Positions 1 to 7,030 are shown, counted from the first letter of the stretch. The stretch: 8,663 nucleotides of DNA from Acidobacteria bacterium UBA6911 (GCA_002451015.1 DKBB01000034.1:4468-13130), one strand, 5' to 3'. Numbers and translations: made by a program. Notes: generated by a model not told the origin, from the sequence alone.

Positions 1-302
1 CTGGGGCATTCCGGCTTTTTCACGTAAACATGGCCATCTGTGCCGCCTCCGTGGAAAGCGTATGAGGAATAGAGGCTAGAGCCGTGTGATCTGGAGTTCC
101 CAGAGAAACCTCCGAAATATAGCGCCGGCGGCGGATAAGATCGTCGTTCTGTCCCCGCAGAAGGCGAGGCTGCGAAACACTGTGAGAAATTCAAACCAGC
201 ACCCCTCACCTGCCTGGTACATTTTCTTAAAAACTTTTTTTGTAGAATGACATGCAAATTTGAGATTTGCATCGAAAATATCAAGGAATCCGGCACAATT
301 TT
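1..302. other. Left-edge region with no convincing gene; structured, several competing open frames
   Basis: Nothing here can be named. On the minus strand one frame is open from an ATG at 253-251 to the window edge (84 codons, starting MSFYKKSFLRK, later YFGGFSGNSRSHG, rich in Ser, Gly and Arg). A second minus frame is open for about 58 codons, contains GTPDHTALASIPHTL and ends at a TGA near position 25. A plus frame is open from about 77 to 249. Three overlapping plausible frames suggest non-coding or decayed sequence more than a gene. Small hairpins are present: TCTGG/CCAGA (90-94/100-104), CGCAG/CTGCG (156-160/170-174) and ATGCAAAT/ATTTGCAT (252-259/265-272). The last lies about 30 nt past the stop of the protease gene but has no immediate T-tract. 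The region may be the tail of a structured RNA or mobile element whose body lies to the left; this is inference. Confidence 0.3.
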
Positions 303-1430
303 TTATGCGGTTCCAAGATCCGTCTTAATTCTGTAGAGGTTCATAATATCGTTGCGTGACACAACGCCCGCCAGGTCGCCCTTTTCGACTACAGGCATAA
401 GCCCGATATTCTCGGATATCATTTTTGTCAGCACCTCGGACGCATTATCGGAGGGCCGGGCGCAGACTATATTTTCTATGGGAACCATTATGTCCCGAAC
501 CTGCTTAAAGGTCCACAAATCTCTGGAAACAGATTTGACTTCCCCCAAAGACACCATGCCGATCAATTCGGATTGGTTAAAAACCGGGAAATGTTTGAAC
601 TGGTGCTTATAAATATACTCCCGCACTAGTTCTTCTATGGAAACCAGCCAATCCACCGTTACCACATTTTCCGTCATTACCTGCCGTATCGCAACCTCCT
701 TCAAAGCCTTTTGCTGCAGGATAGATTGATAATTCCCCAAAGCGGACTGTTTCATAAACAGCCCTATTAAGAAAATCAAACCGGCAAAGAGGTTTTGAGT
801 CACCAGAAACTGTAGAATTCCGAATATCATGAAAAAAAGCGCCAGACTGTTTCCAATCTGACTGACAACACGGGTAGCGCGCGCCATATCATTCCAGCGG
901 TCCCAGAGAACAGCCCTCAAGACACGCCCTCCGTCAAGAGGAAATCCGGGGATCATATGCAGCACTGCCAGAAGACCGTTGGCAATCAACAGGCATGCTG
1001 CAATTCCCGCCACGGGCGTTGTCTGCTGCATCAGCCAGAAATAGGAATAAATTCCGAGAGAGAATCCTCCGAGGACCATGTTGGCAGCCCAACCTGCAAG
1101 GGCAATAACAAACTCCTGCCGTCCCGATTGAGGTTCCTGGGCAACGGGATGGATTCCGCCGAAAATATGCAGTCGTATGCTATTTGTTCTGATTCCGAAC
1201 TTTGCCGCAACAAAGAAATGGGCAAGCTCATGCACTAGAACCGAGAGAAAAATCAATACGGATGAGATACTCCCCATCGTCCAGTAAAACAGTGCCGTGT
1301 TATCCGGATAAGACTGCGTAAAGAAACTCTTCGTAATAATTAGAATCACGAAAAACAGAATGATCCACGAGTAATCGACGACAATCTTGGTCCTGCCGAT
1401 ACGCATTAGGGGAAATCCGCTGAGCTTCAT
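303..1430 (-). CDS. Site-2 protease family (M50) zinc metalloprotease with two CBS domains
   Basis: This is a polytopic membrane metalloprotease that would cleave substrates within the bilayer. The zinc site HELAH is at residues 67-71 inside a hydrophobic helix. FGG at 90-92, AGWAAN at 112-117 and PGFPLDGG at 161-168 complete the M50 core, with D166 as the third expected zinc ligand. About five to six hydrophobic segments fill residues 20-230. The soluble C-terminal half (about 243-370) holds two CBS modules (VMTENVVTV and IMVPIENIV), which in related proteins bind adenine nucleotides and may gate activity. The usual NLLP before PLDGG reads HMIP here. There is no PDZ domain, so this is the CBS subgroup and not RseP. 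The ATG start fits the family N-terminus (GRTKIVVDYSW at 12-22), although the nearby AAGG is too close to the ATG to be a good ribosome binding site. The substrate is unknown. It stands 145 nt from the next gene and may have its own promoter. Confidence 0.9.
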   Translation of the reverse strand: MKLSGFPLMRIGRTKIVVDYSWIILFFVILIITKSFFTQSYPDNTALFYWTMGSISSVLIFLSVLVHELAHFFVAAKFGIRTNSIRLHIFGGIHPVAQEPQSGRQEFVIALAGWAANMVLGGFSLGIYSYFWLMQQTTPVAGIAACLLIANGLLAVLHMIPGFPLDGGRVLRAVLWDRWNDMARATRVVSQIGNSLALFFMIFGILQFLVTQNLFAGLIFLIGLFMKQSALGNYQSILQQKALKEVAIRQVMTENVVTVDWLVSIEELVREYIYKHQFKHFPVFNQSELIGMVSLGEVKSVSRDLWTFKQVRDIMVPIENIVCARPSDNASEVLTKMISENIGLMPVVEKGDLAGVVSRNDIMNLYRIKTDLGTA

Positions 1431-1575
1431 GCCTTACATATATCATGAAGCAGGGAGTGAGGCCATAACAGGCTATTAGGTTTTATGGGATGCATAGCAC
1501 CGCCTCGTATGAAGAATTAGCATCCCCGAAATGATATGCTTGAAAAAACACAGACGAACAAAAGCGGGAAGTATC

Positions 1576-2130
1576 TTAGGCGGAACTCTTCGGATCCGAG
1601 AAGACTTCAGCTTCAAAAGTGTAGATGATCGTTTCAGGATCCTTCCAGGCGGATTCATTTAATCCGGCTTTACGACAGGTCTGTTCCAGAAAAGCTATCC
1701 GATCCCACCGGTACTGTTCGGCCACCTGCGGCAACAGCAATCCCCTGAAATGGCTCTGGACAATATAAAGACCCTGCTTCCCAACGTTTATTTCTTCAAT
1801 TCTTTCCATACGGCGGAAAGGTGTGAGAATGGAAATTTCTATATCCAGGCCATCTATTTCTTTTTGTTGCAGGGGCGGAAACCGGGGATCGGAAAAAGCC
1901 GCGCTTAAGGTACAATGCTGCACAACCTTATAAAGTTCGCGATCGGGTTCCAGTTGCCCGATACAACCCCGGAGGTCCCCTCCCCTGTGGAGTGACACAA
2001 AGGCGCCTTTCCTCTCCAGCAATTCGGGGCAATCGGTTTGAAAATCGGGTATCGATCCACTGATAAAGTGGTTCTCCAGGGTTCTTCTTGCCAGATTCAG
2101 AAGTTTGGCTTTATCCGAATCGTCGAGCAT
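1576..2130 (-). CDS. amrA: AMMECR1-domain protein (AmmeMemoRadiSam system protein A)
   Basis: A 184-residue protein that is essentially one AMMECR1 domain. Family signatures are LRGCIG (53-58, with C56), AAFSDPRFPPL (77-87), LDIEISILTP (95-104), GLLLPQVA (130-137), FLEQTCRKAG (147-156) and YTFEAEVF near the end. The domain often occurs with a Memo-like protein and a radical SAM enzyme in the AmmeMemoRadiSam set. Its biochemical role is not established and neither partner is in this window. The frame is open further upstream, to 2250 and inside pgsA, but the ATG at 2130 is preceded by AAGGAG at a 5-nt spacing and gives the family's usual N-terminus, so it is chosen here. The gene lies 19 nt downstream of pgsA and is probably cotranscribed with it. 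Confidence 0.9.
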   Translation of the reverse strand: MLDDSDKAKLLNLARRTLENHFISGSIPDFQTDCPELLERKGAFVSLHRGGDLRGCIGQLEPDRELYKVVQHCTLSAAFSDPRFPPLQQKEIDGLDIEISILTPFRRMERIEEINVGKQGLYIVQSHFRGLLLPQVAEQYRWDRIAFLEQTCRKAGLNESAWKDPETIIYTFEAEVFSDPKSSA

Positions 2131-2135
2131 GGCCG

Positions 2136-2141
2136 CTCCTT
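2136..2141 (-). promoter_or_regulatory. Ribosome binding site deciding the amrA start
   Basis: AAGGAG on the minus strand lies 5 nt before the ATG at 2130. This is the strongest Shine-Dalgarno on the minus strand of the window, and it excludes the longer reading frame that would overlap pgsA by about 100 nt. Confidence 0.75.
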
Positions 2142-2149
2142 CAGATTCA

Positions 2150-2830
2150 TCAGCCGGGAGTGGTCGGGTCCAATTCTTCCTGCTGTTTCCTGATACGTTC
2201 CATCTTGCGCAATCGACCCAGTTCACGTCTTTCGGCCACCAGACGCTCACGGCGTTTTTGCACCTTCAAGCGTTGTTTTTCCCGATACTTGATACTGGTA
2301 TCGAGCTTCGCCCAGAATTCCCTGAAATACTGAATCATGGAAACCAGCGCAAGAATGACTACCGCCCATAGAAGAACATTCGCAGTATCCTGAACCCATC
2401 CTTGGTATTTATGGCCAAGAAGTATTCCTACAACGGCCGCAACCTGGGTAACCATCTTGCCTTTACCCAGAGTTGAAACCTTGATGCTGAATCCCTCATG
2501 TGCCGCGATACTTCTTAACCCACTTACGGCAAATTCCCTTCCAACGATAATCACCACCATCCATGCCGGCACCATTTGGAGCCACACCAGTGATATCAGC
2601 GCGGAAGAAATCAGGAGTTTATCCGCAATCGGATCCAGCAGCCGTCCCAGGGTGGTAACCTGTTTTCGCCTCCGCGCCAGGTAACCATCGAGAAGATCCG
2701 TCAGCGCAGTCACTAAAAACAGGCTTGCCCCCCAAAATACCCAATTGGGCATTCCTTTACCCAACAATACGGCGACCACTATCGGGATCAGGAAAATCCG
2801 GGCAAGGGTTAGGGTATTCGGCAAATTCAT
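2150..2830 (-). CDS. pgsA: CDP-diacylglycerol--glycerol-3-phosphate 3-phosphatidyltransferase
   Basis: This inner-membrane enzyme makes phosphatidylglycerophosphate from CDP-diacylglycerol and glycerol-3-phosphate, the committed step to phosphatidylglycerol and cardiolipin. The complete CDP-alcohol phosphatidyltransferase motif is present: D45, D48, G49, A52-R53, G62, D66 and D70 in the spacing D-x2-DG-x2-AR-x8-G-x3-D-x3-D. The N-terminus MNLPNTLTLARI is typical of PgsA and several hydrophobic segments follow. At 226 residues it is longer than the usual 180-200. The excess is a highly charged tail of about 45 residues (starting near KYREKQRLKVQKRRER), probably helical or coiled coil. The frame also opens further upstream at TTG 2905 and ATG 2899, but those add a non-family N-terminus. 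The chosen ATG has no Shine-Dalgarno; a promoter-like pair just upstream could make the mRNA almost leaderless. Confidence 0.9.
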   Translation of the reverse strand: MNLPNTLTLARIFLIPIVVAVLLGKGMPNWVFWGASLFLVTALTDLLDGYLARRRKQVTTLGRLLDPIADKLLISSALISLVWLQMVPAWMVVIIVGREFAVSGLRSIAAHEGFSIKVSTLGKGKMVTQVAAVVGILLGHKYQGWVQDTANVLLWAVVILALVSMIQYFREFWAKLDTSIKYREKQRLKVQKRRERLVAERRELGRLRKMERIRKQQEELDPTTPG

Positions 2831-2842
2831 GATTAAGAGATT

Positions 2843-2870
2843 ATCATAAATTAATAAATCATTATGCCAA
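2843..2870 (-). promoter_or_regulatory. Candidate sigma-70 type promoter for pgsA-amrA
   Basis: Read on the minus strand, TTGGCA (2870-2865) and TATGAT (2848-2843) are separated by 16 nt, each one base off consensus. A start about 7 nt downstream of the -10 would leave only a few nucleotides before the ATG at 2830, which agrees with the missing ribosome binding site. The surrounding DNA is AT-rich, so chance matches are likely. Confidence 0.35.
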
Positions 2871-2978
2871 TTAATTTGTCTCAGGAAATAATACGCCATG
2901 TTCAATTCTTAACGGTTTTCTGCGGTTGGTTCCATGACATACCTTCCTTGCGGCAATCCCGGTCTAAAACTTCATCGA

Positions 2979-3008
2979 TTTACCCAACGCATCCCAAATT
3001 CTTATGAT
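2979..3008 (+). promoter_or_regulatory. Candidate sigma-70 type promoter for the nucleotidyltransferase gene
   Basis: TTTACC (2979-2984) and TATGAT (3003-3008) are separated by 18 nt. They match consensus at four and five of six positions. Transcription would start near 3015, just before the ribosome binding site at 3024. Confidence 0.35.
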
Positions 3009-3023
3009 AAAATGCTCATATCC

Positions 3024-3029
3024 AGGAGG
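3024..3029 (+). promoter_or_regulatory. Ribosome binding site supporting a TTG start
   Basis: A full AGGAGG lies 10 nt upstream of the TTG at 3040. No ATG or GTG in this frame lies nearby, and the protein N-terminus MIKAFILAGGKG matches the family from its first residue, so TTG is taken as the start. Confidence 0.8.
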
Positions 3030-3039
3030 ATAGGATCCG

Positions 3040-4080
3040 TTGATCAAAGCATTCATTCTAGCTGGGGGCAAAGGGGCCAGGTTGCGGCCTCTGGTCCTGA
3101 ATACTCCAAAACCTATCGTGCCATTGGCCAATATCCCGTTTCTGTTTTTCCAGATTGACCATATAAAACGCGCGAAAATAACCGAAATCATCCTCAGTCT
3201 TTCCTACCAGCCCCGCAAAATAACCGATATCTTCGGTGATGGCATGCAATTCGGGGTTACGATGCGCTACACGCACGAGGATCTCCCTCTGGGCACGGCA
3301 GGCGCCCTGAAAGCCGCAAGAAACCTTATAGATGACACAACGATCGTTTTGAATGGAGACGTCCTTACCGATATCGATCTTCTGGAGGTACTTAACTATC
3401 ACCGGGAAAAGAAAGCTGAAGCTACGATTGCCACCACGCGCGTCATGAATCCGGCCGGATACGGCCTGATTGAATCGGATCCGCAGGGCCGTGTCGTACG
3501 TTTTACCGAGAAACCCGCTGAAGACGAGGTGACGGGAGATACGATTAACGCCGGCATTTATATTCTGGAACCTTCAGTCCTCGACAGAATTCCAGCCGAG
3601 GGTCCTCAGAGCCTCGAGCGCGAACTATTTCCCGCAATGGTCCAGGAAGGGGCAAAAGTATACGCCTATCTCTCCAAAGGCTACTGGCAGGATATCGGGA
3701 GTCCGCAGAAATACCTGGAAGCGACTTTTGGAATTATTTCAGGCAGAACCAATCTCCCCGGATACCCCCAGAAAGCATGTCCGCCGAATAATTGGGAGAA
3801 ACACCAGGTATCCATTGATTCCTTTTCGATACTGGATGGGAAGTGCATCATTAAGAAGGGCGTAGCTATCGAAAACTCCGTTTTAGGCGAAGGCTGCCGC
3901 ATTGAAGAGGGGGCACTGATCAAAGATTCGGTCATCTGGAGCGGGACACGCATTCTGCCCCATGCACGAATTGAACGTGCCATTGTCGGAAGGCAATGCC
4001 ATATCGGGGAAGGTGTACGCCTGCGCCCGGGCTGCGTCCTGGGAGATAAATCCATTATTTCCGATCACAGTGCGATCTAA
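3040..4080 (+). CDS. Sugar-1-phosphate nucleotidyltransferase with C-terminal hexapeptide (LbH) repeats
   Basis: This cytoplasmic enzyme activates a sugar-1-phosphate to an NDP-sugar for surface glycans or glycolipids. The N-terminal nucleotidyltransferase domain (about 1-240) shows the nucleotide-binding loop LAGGKGARLRP (7-17), TPKP (22-25), GTAGAL (85-90), NGD (105-107, D107 a likely metal ligand), TEKPAED and GYWQDIGSP. The C-terminal part (about 260-346) shows left-handed beta-helix periodicity (IENSVLGEG, IKDSVIWSG, IVGRQCHIGEGV, LRPGCVLGD). The architecture is that of mannose-1-phosphate guanylyltransferase and related glucose-1-phosphate thymidylyl/uridylyl transferases, and I cannot choose the sugar or nucleotide from sequence alone. 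Translation starts at TTG behind a strong AGGAGG. It is the only plus-strand gene here, divergent from pgsA. Confidence 0.85.
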   Translation: MIKAFILAGGKGARLRPLVLNTPKPIVPLANIPFLFFQIDHIKRAKITEIILSLSYQPRKITDIFGDGMQFGVTMRYTHEDLPLGTAGALKAARNLIDDTTIVLNGDVLTDIDLLEVLNYHREKKAEATIATTRVMNPAGYGLIESDPQGRVVRFTEKPAEDEVTGDTINAGIYILEPSVLDRIPAEGPQSLERELFPAMVQEGAKVYAYLSKGYWQDIGSPQKYLEATFGIISGRTNLPGYPQKACPPNNWEKHQVSIDSFSILDGKCIIKKGVAIENSVLGEGCRIEEGALIKDSVIWSGTRILPHARIERAIVGRQCHIGEGVRLRPGCVLGDKSIISDHSAI

Positions 4081-4146
4081 ACCCCGAATCGCCCTTTATT
4101 ACATGCACAGGTACGAACACAGCGGCGTTGCCCGCAGGGGTATTAA

Positions 4147-4164
4147 ATCCGAATCGGATCTTTT
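4147..4164. terminator. Weak hairpin between convergent genes
   Basis: ATCCG (4147-4151), a 3-nt loop and CGGAT (4155-4159) are followed by CTTTT on the plus strand and TTAATA on the minus strand. It lies 67 nt past the nucleotidyltransferase stop and just past the stop of the minus-strand gene. The stem is only 5 bp, so it may be a weak bidirectional terminator or chance. Confidence 0.25.
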
Positions 4165-4172
4165 ACTGCCTC

Positions 4173-4988
4173 TCACCTTTTAACTACGAAATCCCCAGGA
4201 TGGATTACCGAAATACAGTTTATTATCTTTCCGGTTGAAATGCTTTCCCCGGCATCCACTATAACGACGTCCCCCAGAATCTTTTCGGGAAGTGTACGCC
4301 CGGACAGCATGAATTCCATGCTTCCTTGGCCTGCCTGCCTGGTATCGATGTAGCCTCTTCCAGTGTTCAGCACATCCATCACCCCTTTTTCCCTCTTGTC
4401 AAAAGGCGGGTAGTGGCGGAATACCGTAAATCGATCCCCTGTTTTTATTCCATCCCGGGAGCCGAGGTTTATAAAGCAAATTTGCCCGGTCGATAATTCC
4501 TGAATGTTTTCTTTTCCAAGCAGAATCGATCCGGTAACGCTGTCGGAAGGGACGAGAGTCAGATCGTTCGAAAGTTCCACCTGTGATTCGAGGGCGAGTC
4601 TTGCATTTCTCGAAATTACGAGATCCCCTTTGATCATTTCACAGCATGATTGAACAATCCGGGCTATTGCCACACCGTCCTGCACAGATTCAACACGGAC
4701 AGATCCCAGGTCCCGGTAGTAAAACCCGAGTTCGTTACCTGTCGCAGGATCCCGGATCATTCCTTCGGGACGAACCACGGCATTCACATCGCCCACCTTC
4801 AGAAGACCGGTTCTGGGACCGTTCAGGTAAACGATCTGGCCTTGTGTTGCCAGTATTCCAGAACCTTCCTCTTCGACACCGGCAATATAAAGCTCTGCTG
4901 GCATGGTGTAATCTACAACGGATCCGATGCATGCCATCTCTTCGGATACCGTCACCTGTAATGCAAGAAATAAGATTAGGGTAAACAT
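4173..4988 (-). CDS. Secreted or membrane-anchored protein of unknown function with an internal duplication
   Basis: I do not recognise a named family. The 271-residue product begins with a hydrophobic stretch (MFTLILFLALQV) and then soluble, beta-rich sequence, which suggests export. Two modules repeat the same plan. Module 1 has QIVYLN...G..KVGD (51-67) and later GSVRVES...IARIVQSCCEMIKGDLVI (95-125). Module 2 has QICFIN...DGIKTGD (169-185) and later GDVVIVD...STGKIINCISVIHPGDFVV at the end. This G..x.GD pattern resembles the C-terminal domain of FlgT-like and LysM-associated envelope proteins, but that is a weak impression. The ATG at 4988 has no ribosome binding site and gives a signal sequence with no basic n-region. 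The frame stays open upstream to a TGA near 5068, and an ATT at 5036 behind AAGGG would add sixteen residues starting with basic KLKLNQQ. The true start may therefore be 5036. Confidence 0.6.
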   Translation of the reverse strand: MFTLILFLALQVTVSEEMACIGSVVDYTMPAELYIAGVEEEGSGILATQGQIVYLNGPRTGLLKVGDVNAVVRPEGMIRDPATGNELGFYYRDLGSVRVESVQDGVAIARIVQSCCEMIKGDLVISRNARLALESQVELSNDLTLVPSDSVTGSILLGKENIQELSTGQICFINLGSRDGIKTGDRFTVFRHYPPFDKREKGVMDVLNTGRGYIDTRQAGQGSMEFMLSGRTLPEKILGDVVIVDAGESISTGKIINCISVIHPGDFVVKR

Positions 4989-5044
4989 GAATATCAGATC
5001 GACGGATGCAGCCTGTTGATTTAGTTTTAACTTAATATTTATTA

Positions 5045-5049
5045 CCCTT
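5045..5049 (-). promoter_or_regulatory. Possible ribosome binding site for an ATT start at 5036
   Basis: AAGGG on the minus strand lies 8 nt before an in-frame ATT at 5036-5034. It overlaps the TAA of a six-codon ATG mini-ORF (5068-5048, MRNSAP), which could allow translational coupling. This is inference from spacing only. Confidence 0.3.
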
Positions 5050-5117
5050 ATGGGGCGGAATTTCTCATGGTCTTGTGACCGTTTTCACAAGCCTAAAAAC
5101 GGGAAAAGGGCAGAAAC

Positions 5118-5157
5118 GGGCACATAATACTTTTTCCCGGGGAAAATATTATGTCCC
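5118..5157 (-). terminator. Long hairpin downstream of uvrC, probable terminator
   Basis: The arms are GGG (5118-5120), ACATAATA (5122-5129) and TTTTCC (5132-5137), pairing with GGAAAA (5141-5146), TATTATGT (5147-5154) and CCC (5155-5157). Single unpaired bases sit at 5121, 5130 and 5131, giving about 17 bp around a 3-nt loop. It begins 8 nt past the uvrC TAA. The minus-strand tail is GTTTCTG, a short U-run, and the plus-strand tail is also T-rich, so it may work in both directions. Confidence 0.55.
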
Positions 5158-5164
5158 TGTTTGT

Positions 5165-6973
5165 TTAATCATCCCCTGTTGTTCGGAAATAATCGATTAT
5201 GTTTGATGCCGTTTTGGGACCCACGTAGGGAGCGAGTTCTTCAAATGAAGCAGCCTTGACCCGACTGAAGCTCCCGAATGCCCTCAGAAGAACCTTTTTT
5301 CTAGTCTCCCCGATTCCCGGAACGTTCATTAACTCGGTATCGAAGTCGCGCAATTCCCTCCGTTTCCGATGGTAGGTTACCGCGAATCTATGGGCTTCAT
5401 CCCGCATTCTCTGGACCAGATGCAGGACGGGTGAATCTTTGGGCAGTTCAATTCCCCGGTTCTGCCGCCCCTTTACAAAAATCAACTCCTCTTTTTTCGC
5501 TATAGCGGCGACCCGCTGGCCTTCAAGACCGAGTTCCTCCAGGGCTGAGACCGCAGCAGCCAGTTGGCCCTTGCCTCCGTCGATAAGTACAAGATCCGGC
5601 AAACTCCCTTCCTCCTGTTCCATAACGTTCTCGTAATGCCTGTGTATAACCTCCCTCATGGCTGCGAAATCATCGGGGCTCTTTATCTTTTCAATCCGGA
5701 ATTTTCGATAACCGCTCCGTTTCATTTCACCGTCGACGCACAGAACCATGCTGGCCACGGTATCCGTTCCCTGCACATGGGAAATGTCAAAAGTTTCGAT
5801 ACGGCGGGGCAGAGCATCAATCCCAAGAGCTTCCTGAAGAGGCTTGAGCAGGGCAGCTCCCTTGACCTTCAGGATGCGGAAACGGGTATCGAAAGAATTC
5901 CGGGCGTTGCGCATTACCAGATCCAGCATCTCCGACTTGAGCCCCCTTTTCGGCGATCGGACGTGGACCCGGTTTCCCTTCCGTGCCGACAACCATTCTT
6001 CAAACACTTCGGCTTGTTCTATGTCCGCGGGAATATAAATCTCCTTTGGGGTGAAAGTGTCCTGCAGGTAATATTGCTCGAGCGCCTGGGAAAAAAATTC
6101 CCCGGGATCGAAGGAAATCAGGTCCTCCCAAAAAAACGAACGCCTTCCGACCATACGACCGCCGCGCATGGCAAACACCTCCAGAGCAAGCTGGGTTCCC
6201 TCCTGGCAATACCCGAACAGATCACAATCATCCTGGCCTTCAAGGGCCATTTTCTGCCTCTCTGAAATATCCCGTACCATGGAAATCCAATCCCGATATA
6301 CAGCCGCCGCCTCGTAGCGCATCGATTCGGATGCTTCCTTCATAAGAGCTTCCAGCCGATGGATGATCCCGTCCGTTCTTCCGGAAAGGAGGAGACGAAC
6401 ATCCTCGACAGCACGGGCGTAATTCTCCTTCGTGCAAAGACCGGACACGCACGGTCCCAGGCATCGTTTCATCTGATAATCGAGACAGGGACGCTCAAGA
6501 GAACCGTCCACTTCCAGGTTGCACGTTCGCAGCTTGAAATATTTATTGACCAGCTTTAATGTTCGTCGCGCGTAAGCTGCGGGAAGGTACGGGCCGAAGT
6601 AAAGGGCGCCGTCTTTTTTAATCCGGCGCGTTATAAAGATGCGGGGGAACGGTTCCTGGACCGTAAGTTTCAAGTACGGAAAACTCTTATCGTCCTTGAG
6701 AAGTATGTTGTAGCGGGGTTGATTCTTTTTGACGAGACTGGATTCCAGAATAAGCGCTTCGACTTCATTGTCGGTTACGATATATTCCAGGTCGCTGATT
6801 TCTTTTACCAGGCGTTGTGTCTTGGAATCGACCAGGTGGCCGGCCTGAAAATAGGACCGCACACGCTGGCGCAGGGAACGTGCCTTGCCTACGTACAGGA
6901 TCGCTCCAGGGGCGTTCCTGAAGATATAGACTCCCGGACCGGCGGGCAGTAGATTAATCTTTTCTTGCAGCAC
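5165..6973 (-). CDS. uvrC: UvrABC excinuclease subunit C
   Basis: This subunit makes the dual incisions in nucleotide excision repair after UvrA/UvrB damage recognition. Domains in order: a GIY-YIG nuclease (GVY at 14-16, YVGKA at 27-31, R37, and E77 in the NEVEALILE region) for the 3' cut; a four-cysteine cluster C151, C163, C171, C175 matching the UvrC iron-sulfur site; a UVR motif (about 203-238) that contacts UvrB; an RNase H-like endonuclease for the 5' cut (IETFDISHVQGTDT, LVLIDGGKGQL); and C-terminal helix-hairpin-helix DNA-binding repeats (VPGIGETRKKVLLRAFGS, VGPKTASNI). At 602 residues it is full length. The start is GTG at 6973, the first possible start after an in-frame TGA, and it has no visible ribosome binding site. 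The gene lies between two hairpins and appears to be its own transcription unit. Confidence 0.97.
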   Translation of the reverse strand: MLQEKINLLPAGPGVYIFRNAPGAILYVGKARSLRQRVRSYFQAGHLVDSKTQRLVKEISDLEYIVTDNEVEALILESSLVKKNQPRYNILLKDDKSFPYLKLTVQEPFPRIFITRRIKKDGALYFGPYLPAAYARRTLKLVNKYFKLRTCNLEVDGSLERPCLDYQMKRCLGPCVSGLCTKENYARAVEDVRLLLSGRTDGIIHRLEALMKEASESMRYEAAAVYRDWISMVRDISERQKMALEGQDDCDLFGYCQEGTQLALEVFAMRGGRMVGRRSFFWEDLISFDPGEFFSQALEQYYLQDTFTPKEIYIPADIEQAEVFEEWLSARKGNRVHVRSPKRGLKSEMLDLVMRNARNSFDTRFRILKVKGAALLKPLQEALGIDALPRRIETFDISHVQGTDTVASMVLCVDGEMKRSGYRKFRIEKIKSPDDFAAMREVIHRHYENVMEQEEGSLPDLVLIDGGKGQLAAAVSALEELGLEGQRVAAIAKKEELIFVKGRQNRGIELPKDSPVLHLVQRMRDEAHRFAVTYHRKRRELRDFDTELMNVPGIGETRKKVLLRAFGSFSRVKAASFEELAPYVGPKTASNIIDYFRTTGDD

Positions 6974-6982
6974 TATATAAAA

Positions 6983-7013
6983 ATATCACATCTTAAATGC
7001 AGTCTGAGGTCAA
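6983..7013 (-). promoter_or_regulatory. Weak candidate promoter for uvrC
   Basis: On the minus strand TTGACC (7013-7008) and TGATAT (6988-6983) are 19 nt apart, which is a wide spacing. If used, the transcript would start almost at the GTG of uvrC, in line with the lack of a Shine-Dalgarno. The TTGACC is part of a GGTCAAAGGTC word that also resembles the neighbouring terminator arms. Confidence 0.2.
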
Positions 7014-7030
7014 AGGTCGGACGCCAATAA

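Noticed and set aside
81..110. Group II intron end (GAGCCGTGTG resembles a common intron string)
   Set aside because: The expected complementary arm and a domain V hairpin are not visible, so the resemblance is too short to call.
1476..1658. Minus-strand 60-codon frame in the gap between the protease and AMMECR1 genes
   Set aside because: It overlaps the end of the AMMECR1 gene in another frame, has no ribosome binding site and has a composition unlike a protein; the 145-nt gap looks like plain intergenic DNA.
3681..4055. Minus-strand 124-codon frame opposite the nucleotidyltransferase
   Set aside because: It is antisense to the hexapeptide-repeat half of a well-supported gene; the Pro/Arg/Ser-rich translation has no domain pattern.
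5564..6265. Plus-strand 233-codon open frame opposite uvrC
   Set aside because: It lies entirely within uvrC, which has full domain support; the frame is a by-product of uvrC codon use and shows no recognisable motifs.
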